NCBI GenBank assembly: GCA_017625255.1
Contig: JAGALK010000041.1
Coordinates: 1 to 37,176 of the forward strand
DNA length: 37,176 bases
Reading direction: 5' to 3'
Source: Lachnospiraceae bacterium
GTDB taxonomy: Bacteria; Bacillota; Clostridia; Lachnospirales; Lachnospiraceae
Shown here piece after piece: positions 33,290 to 37,176 of this stretch. The position numbers were made by a program, and so were the translations under genes. A model generated the notes under the pieces. That model did not search any database, was not told the origin of the DNA, and worked only from the letters and a program-made list of their open reading frames with translations. The first letter of the stretch is position 1, and each line of letters begins with the position of its first letter.

Positions 33290-34161
33290 AATCGTCTAAT
33301 CTCCTGATTATAAACACGAAAGCCTCTTTCTCCATCTTCCTTCCGATAAAGTAAGATATATCTTTGAAAAAGCTTCTTTTTGTCCATCATGAAAAATGGA
33401 TTGTCTCCATGCATCGTGCCAAGAATCCGACATCCGCAAAGTAAAATCTGCTCTATTGCCTCCCAATCCTCATTACTTCCCAACTCGTCTACCGCAATCA
33501 CCTCTGGAGACATACTTCTAAGAGCCATCATCATGCCTTCTTTTTTGGGACAATTATCTAAAATATCTGTCCTTCTTCCCAAATCGTTCTGCGGCACACC
33601 TAAATGGCACGCGCCAATTTCCGAACGCTCATCCACAACACAAACCTTCTTTCCCGGATATTCTGCCCTGCCATTGGAAATCATGCGGATACAATCTCTA
33701 AGATAAGTGGTTTTTCCTACTCCGGGCGGTGATATAATCAAGGTATTTAACACCTGTCCATCTTCATATATCCAATCTAAAATTTGTCTCGCACAGTCCT
33801 TTTTTTCTCTGGCAATACGAATATTTAAAAAACGGATATTTGTCATCCGAAAAACTCTTCCATTTTCTATTCGTATCTGCCCTGCAAATCCTATTCTATG
33901 GCCGCCTTCAATGGTAAGAAACCCCTGCTTTATTTCTTCTTCATAAGCATATATGGAGTATTCGCTGATAAATACCAGCATTTCCTCTAAATCCTGAACG
34001 GTTACCTTATCCTCCAACCACAGATTTTCCTTACGGCAGCGAATTTCCATCGGTTGTCCTACTCGTATCCGAATTTCCTCTGTATCTGTTTTTTCATACA
34101 ATATCTTTTCTACTGACTTTCGCCACCTTAAGGGTATAATATGTACTATTTCCTGCTTCAT
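33283..34161 (-). CDS. spoIIIAA: Stage III sporulation protein AA (ATPase)
   Basis: SpoIIIAA is an AAA+/GspE-like ATPase that powers the channel. Walker A is ISPPGVGKTTYLRD (about residues 143-156); other motifs are CVVDERSEIGAC, RSMSPEVIAVDELGSNED (Walker B) and GCRILGTMHGDN. The ATG at 34161 is 7 nt after AGGAG; a GTG directly before it is less likely. About 292 residues, slightly under the Bacillus length. First gene of the operon, behind a sigma-E promoter. Confidence 0.95.
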   Translation of the reverse strand: MKQEIVHIIPLRWRKSVEKILYEKTDTEEIRIRVGQPMEIRCRKENLWLEDKVTVQDLEEMLVFISEYSIYAYEEEIKQGFLTIEGGHRIGFAGQIRIENGRVFRMTNIRFLNIRIAREKKDCARQILDWIYEDGQVLNTLIISPPGVGKTTYLRDCIRMISNGRAEYPGKKVCVVDERSEIGACHLGVPQNDLGRRTDILDNCPKKEGMMMALRSMSPEVIAVDELGSNEDWEAIEQILLCGCRILGTMHGDNPFFMMDKKKLFQRYILLYRKEDGERGFRVYNQEIRRLC

Positions 34162-34179
34162 CACATCACTCCTGCTTTC

Positions 34180-34207
34180 AATATATGACTTGTCTTTAAA
34201 AATATGA
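34180..34207 (-). promoter_or_regulatory. Sigma-E promoter of the spoIIIA operon
   Basis: On the minus strand TCATATT (34201-34207) is a perfect match to KMATATT. After a 13-bp spacer follows CATATATT (34180-34187), 7 of 8 to CATACAHT. It ends 18 bp before the spoIIIAA ATG. SpoIIIA is mother-cell, sigma-E controlled in B. subtilis, so the match is expected. Confidence 0.75.
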
Positions 34208-34216
34208 CTTTAAAAT

Positions 34217-35551
34217 TTAATTCGGTGAAATCACTTTTGCAATAATATCTGCCAAAGGCTCCATAGCATTCATCGCTTCCTGAAGGGTATTTGTCTGTGC
34301 TCCCACTTCCACTAACAGCGATTTTGGACAATAATGCATATTGTAACGATAGCCTTTTAAATAAATCATTCTGGAAAATCCCGGATAATACTCTTCTGCT
34401 GCTAACTGCATCTGCAGAGAAAATGCCAGATTATCCTGTATATAAGGATTTGGCAGATAGCTGATATCTCCATTTGCCGTTGTACGGCTCAAACCATTAA
34501 AAAACATAATACTTGCTGTCTGTTTTCCATCAATATCTGTCACTAAATGCGTTCCCTCCGCTACACCATCTCTATGTACATCAATCACCACTTCAATACT
34601 TGGATTCTCCTTTAGAATCTGTTCAATTGCAGGTCCTGCCTTTGAATAGGCATCATCTCTGCTGTCTACATCATATTCTCCCGTATGATGCAAAACATGA
34701 AAGCCATAGGAGCCTAGCAATTTGTGCAGATATGCTCCCACTCCTACAATAGTCGTAGATGGATCTCCTGCTACAGAATCCACAAACCCTTCCTGTGAAT
34801 GGGTATGATAAATCAAAATCTGAGGCGCATCCGGCGTATGCGTAAGCTTCATATTTCTGCTTAAAAGATCAGCCGCATTTAACTGACTACTATCAATAGT
34901 GGTGGTTCTGTCTACCACATAAAAATTCTGCAGCAAATAATCAAAATCATTTAATTTTTCCTGCGGAAAACTTACTGCCTTCTCTGTTCTTGGGACAAAG
35001 GTTGAATTTATACCATTCGATATTTTTTCTGTCTCTTTTTGTGCTTCCTTGGTCTGTATCATTTCTTCTGATACCTGTTCATTCGTATTTTTATTTTCCT
35101 TGGTCTGCTCTTTTTCAGGAATTTCTCCCTGCGGTACTTTTTCTACTACTACCTTCGCTTCTTTGGTTGATTGACTTTCTCCTTGAATAACAACTTCTCC
35201 TGTTTCTTCGTCTATGTAATTTTCATCTGCAGCTTCTCTTGCTATGATAGTTTCATAAGAAATATCACTTTCCGTCAGAGTTGTGTAATCCTCTGTATGC
35301 GTTACATAGCCGTATACCGGAATTGTTTCAAAAATCTTATCCATAAAATATTCTGCCGCATTTTTTTGTGTACCCTCATATGTAAGAGTCGGTGCTGCTG
35401 TTTTTAGCATCATCATATACGCTTCACTTTTTCCTTGACGAATAACTGTTTGTATCAGGGAATCTTCACGAATCAGATTCCCTGAAAAAATACAAACGCA
35501 CAACATTAATAAAATCAAAATTGCTGATAATTTTTTTACTTTTTTATTCAC
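34217..35551 (-). CDS. spoIIP: Stage II sporulation protein P
   Basis: SpoIIP is the amidase/endopeptidase that degrades septal peptidoglycan during engulfment, acting with SpoIID and SpoIIM. The 444-residue protein has a membrane anchor (about 9-24), a Glu/Lys-rich linker (about 110-190), and the catalytic domain with ILIYHTHSQEGFVDS, VVIDVHRDGVAEG (metal His) and CPKSLLVEVGAQTNT (catalytic Glu region). The start is GTG at 35551, 7 nt after AGGAG; an in-frame ATG at 35584 has no site. It follows gpr by 44 bp, the conserved gpr-spoIIP order. Confidence 0.94.
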   Translation of the reverse strand: MNKKVKKLSAILILLMLCVCIFSGNLIREDSLIQTVIRQGKSEAYMMMLKTAAPTLTYEGTQKNAAEYFMDKIFETIPVYGYVTHTEDYTTLTESDISYETIIAREAADENYIDEETGEVVIQGESQSTKEAKVVVEKVPQGEIPEKEQTKENKNTNEQVSEEMIQTKEAQKETEKISNGINSTFVPRTEKAVSFPQEKLNDFDYLLQNFYVVDRTTTIDSSQLNAADLLSRNMKLTHTPDAPQILIYHTHSQEGFVDSVAGDPSTTIVGVGAYLHKLLGSYGFHVLHHTGEYDVDSRDDAYSKAGPAIEQILKENPSIEVVIDVHRDGVAEGTHLVTDIDGKQTASIMFFNGLSRTTANGDISYLPNPYIQDNLAFSLQMQLAAEEYYPGFSRMIYLKGYRYNMHYCPKSLLVEVGAQTNTLQEAMNAMEPLADIIAKVISPN

Positions 35552-35595
35552 GCTATCACTCCTGCCACTTAAATATATATGCATAGACAGGCAGT

Positions 35596-36543
35596 TTATG
35601 CCGGAAAAAATGCCATATTAATTCCCTCCGATATGGTATAGCTTAATCGCTTCACAGATTCATCAATATCTTTTGGAGTAACAAACATGGTATTTAAATT
35701 TGGAGAAAGCAATTCTCTGATTAATTCATTTTTTTCTGCTTCCTCTAAATAACTGATGGATTCTCCTATATTTTCGAGTCTTTTACTTTCTTCCATTGCT
35801 GTTACTAAATTGCTCATTGTATCACTTACGATAGTCACTGCATCCACGACCGTCGGAATCCCAATGGCAATTACAGGTATTCCCATACTTTCTTTGTTCA
35901 TGGCATGTCGATGATTCCCTACACCGGAACCCGGTGAAATACCTGTGTCCGTAATTTGAATCGTACGGCTTAGTCGTTTTGTACTTCTAGCCGCAAGAGC
36001 ATCCACTGCAATAATATAATCCGGCTTCGTTTCTTCTAATACCCCTTTGATAATTTCCATAGTTTCCATCCCAGTTTGTGCCATAACCCCCGGCACAATA
36101 CTGCTAATCTGATGGTTTCTTGTCAAACCAAACGCATATTTTCCAAATTTACGGATAATATGTCTGGTAATCATCATGTTATCCACGACCCTTGGGCCTA
36201 AAGCATCCGGTGTTACTTCCCGATTTCCCAAGCCTACAACCAAGACAGACAGTTCCCTTTTTTCCATTGGAATCAGCTCTCTTAAAATTTTCGCCAATTC
36301 CTCTGATATTTCTCTATGGTAATCCTCATCCCCATCCACCATATCCGGTGCTTCCAAGGTGATATAGTTTCCCCTCGGTTTTCCCATTATTTTTGCACCA
36401 TTTTCTGTTTCGATAGAAACCTTTGTCACTATCATATTTCCATGTGGCTTATCCTGTGTTACCTTTACCCCTTTCACCTCTACATTTGCATCTTGAAATT
36501 TTTCTCTTGCTTCTAAAGCCAGATCCGTCCGAACCTGATACAT
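35596..36543 (-). CDS. gpr: Germination protease GPR
   Basis: GPR degrades small acid-soluble spore proteins at germination and is made as a zymogen in the forespore. Family motifs: VVGLGNREVTPDALGPRVVD, GVMAQTGMET, IIAVDALAARS, TDTGISPGSGVGNHR (in order). The short N-terminal prosequence MYQVRTDLALEARE precedes the processing region. I start it at 36543 (315 residues) because AAAGGTGG is 7 nt upstream and homologues begin here; an in-frame ATG at 36609 overlaps the rpsT promoter. No convincing sigma-G promoter was found. Confidence 0.95.
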   Translation of the reverse strand: MYQVRTDLALEAREKFQDANVEVKGVKVTQDKPHGNMIVTKVSIETENGAKIMGKPRGNYITLEAPDMVDGDEDYHREISEELAKILRELIPMEKRELSVLVVGLGNREVTPDALGPRVVDNMMITRHIIRKFGKYAFGLTRNHQISSIVPGVMAQTGMETMEIIKGVLEETKPDYIIAVDALAARSTKRLSRTIQITDTGISPGSGVGNHRHAMNKESMGIPVIAIGIPTVVDAVTIVSDTMSNLVTAMEESKRLENIGESISYLEEAEKNELIRELLSPNLNTMFVTPKDIDESVKRLSYTISEGINMAFFPA

Positions 36544-36602
36544 TCCGGCACCACCTTTGTATGTTTTTTTAGTATTTTTTGCAAAAATAAAAGAAATATG
36601 TA

Positions 36603-36631
36603 TTGACATTAAAAGAAACTTGCCCTAAAAT
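36603..36631 (+). promoter_or_regulatory. Promoter of rpsT
   Basis: Perfect TTGACA (36603-36608), 17-bp spacer, TAAAAT (36626-36631). It gives a leader of about 90 nt before the rpsT start and lies divergently from gpr. Confidence 0.88.
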
Positions 36632-36728
36632 ACTATTTGATGTGTATATTAGATCGTCCGTGTCCGGCTCTAAATAACACAAAAGAAAAATAACAATTAT
36701 TACTATTCGCATATTGGAGGTGTCCGCA

Positions 36729-36992
36729 TTGGCTAACATTAAATCTGCTAAAAAAAGAGTATTAGTTACAGCAACAAAAACTGCAAGAAACAAATCTATC
36801 AAATCTGCTGTTAAAACATCTATCAAAAAGGTAGAAGCTGCTGTTGAAGCTAAGAACAAAGAAGAAGCACAGGTTGCTTTAACTGCTGCAATTTCCACAA
36901 TTGCAAAAGCAACAAACAAAGGTGTTTATCACAAAAATAATGCAGCAAGAAAAGTTTCCCGTATTACAAAACTTGTAAACGAAATGGCTTAA
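36729..36992 (+). CDS. rpsT: Ribosomal protein S20
   Basis: S20 binds 16S rRNA early in 30S assembly. The 87-residue protein is highly basic: ANIKSAKKRVL, RNKSIKSAVKTSIKKVE, NNAARKVSRITKLV. The start is TTG at 36729, 8 nt after GGAGG; the GTG at 36720 overlaps that site and the TTG at 36714 precedes it, and homologues begin ANIKSA. E. coli rpsT also starts with TTG and is translationally autoregulated, so the weak start may matter here. Strong promoter and terminator flank it. Confidence 0.97.
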   Translation: MANIKSAKKRVLVTATKTARNKSIKSAVKTSIKKVEAAVEAKNKEEAQVALTAAISTIAKATNKGVYHKNNAARKVSRITKLVNEMA

Positions 36993-37011
36993 TTGTTGTA
37001 TAGTTTATAGA

Positions 37012-37062
37012 AAGAGAGCCAACAAATTCGAACCGTCATCGAATTTGTTGGCTCTCTTCTTT
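37012..37062 (+). terminator. Terminator after rpsT
   Basis: A perfect 19-bp stem (37012-37030 with 37040-37058) has a 9-nt loop, AACCGTCAT, followed by CTTTG. It is the longest perfect hairpin in the window, 20 bp after the stop codon. Confidence 0.92.
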
Positions 37063-37176
37063 GTTGTAAATTCCGGTTTGCGCGATTGAATGATATTCCG
37101 GAATGTCGTCGTGAAACGGACGACAGATGTGCTTTGTGTAAGGTTTCCGTCCGGTTTTTGATAGTTGTGTGGTGCT
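37063..37176. other. Unassigned right edge with short inverted repeats
   Basis: No coding frame is recognised in the last 114 bases. They contain the palindrome ATTCCGGAAT and a repeated TTCCGG, plus GTCGTC/GGACGAC and CGGAC/GTCCG pairings that could fold. Base composition is more GC-rich than in the rest of the window. It may be a structured leader or the edge of another feature outside the window. Confidence 0.35.

Noticed and set aside
36544..36600. Sigma-G promoter for gpr
   Set aside because: No pair of hexamers with acceptable spacing and identity could be found; candidates overlap the ribosome site.
36569..36919. Minus-strand 116-codon frame over rpsT
   Set aside because: Antisense shadow of rpsT and its promoter region.

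Overview
This window reads as an ordinary chromosomal stretch from a low-GC, spore-forming member of the Clostridia. The gene content and the way the proteins read suggest Lachnospiraceae, although the family is an inference. Evidence for a spore former is a complete spoIIIAA-AH operon plus spoIIP, gpr, spoIIM and spoIVB. Almost everything is on the minus strand. The plus-strand exceptions are a tRNA-Arg followed by a DAHP synthase gene (16.1-17.4 kb) and rpsT at the right end. Ribosome binding sites are strong, and GTG or TTG starts are frequent (rny, deoB, spoIIP, spoIIIAH, prfC, rpsT).

Left part (1-10.3 kb), read in the direction of transcription: an Asp23/YqhY-family gene with its own promoter and terminator; then the tight cluster nusB-xseA-xseB-ispA-dxs-tlyA-nadK-argR-recN, ending in a terminator; then spoIVB. 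spoIVB is broken. Its coding sequence is normal up to the residue before the catalytic serine (about position 138) and then continues into unrelated, palindrome-containing sequence that runs to the window edge.

Middle (10.3-27.7 kb): an SH3-repeat membrane protein, an RsuA/RluB-type pseudouridine synthase, ligA, a metA interrupted by one in-frame TAG, and an unrecognised small acidic gene. Next come the plus-strand tRNA-Arg(CCG) and aroF. After these lie nudF-spoIIM, rny, recA-recX (with an SOS box), prfC-trx, and deoB-nhaC-C39-like gene. Most blocks are bounded by clear hairpin terminators. In many Firmicutes spoIIIAH lies beside the asp23/nusB genes, so this block separates two normally adjacent clusters by about 18.6 kb.

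Right part (27.8-37.2 kb): an Rpn-family (PD-(D/E)XK) nuclease gene with a 12-bp tandem repeat and a strong internal ribosome binding site plus ATG that would yield its C-terminal 94 residues alone. Upstream of it is the 3' remnant of an Ig-like-domain gene. Then come spoIIIAH-AA behind a good sigma-E promoter match, spoIIP-gpr, and divergent rpsT with a TTG start.

The most interesting items are the Rpn gene with its possible intragenic small protein, the interruption of spoIVB exactly at the active-site serine, the nonsense codon in an otherwise intact metA, and a WalR-like box near the SH3-protein gene.
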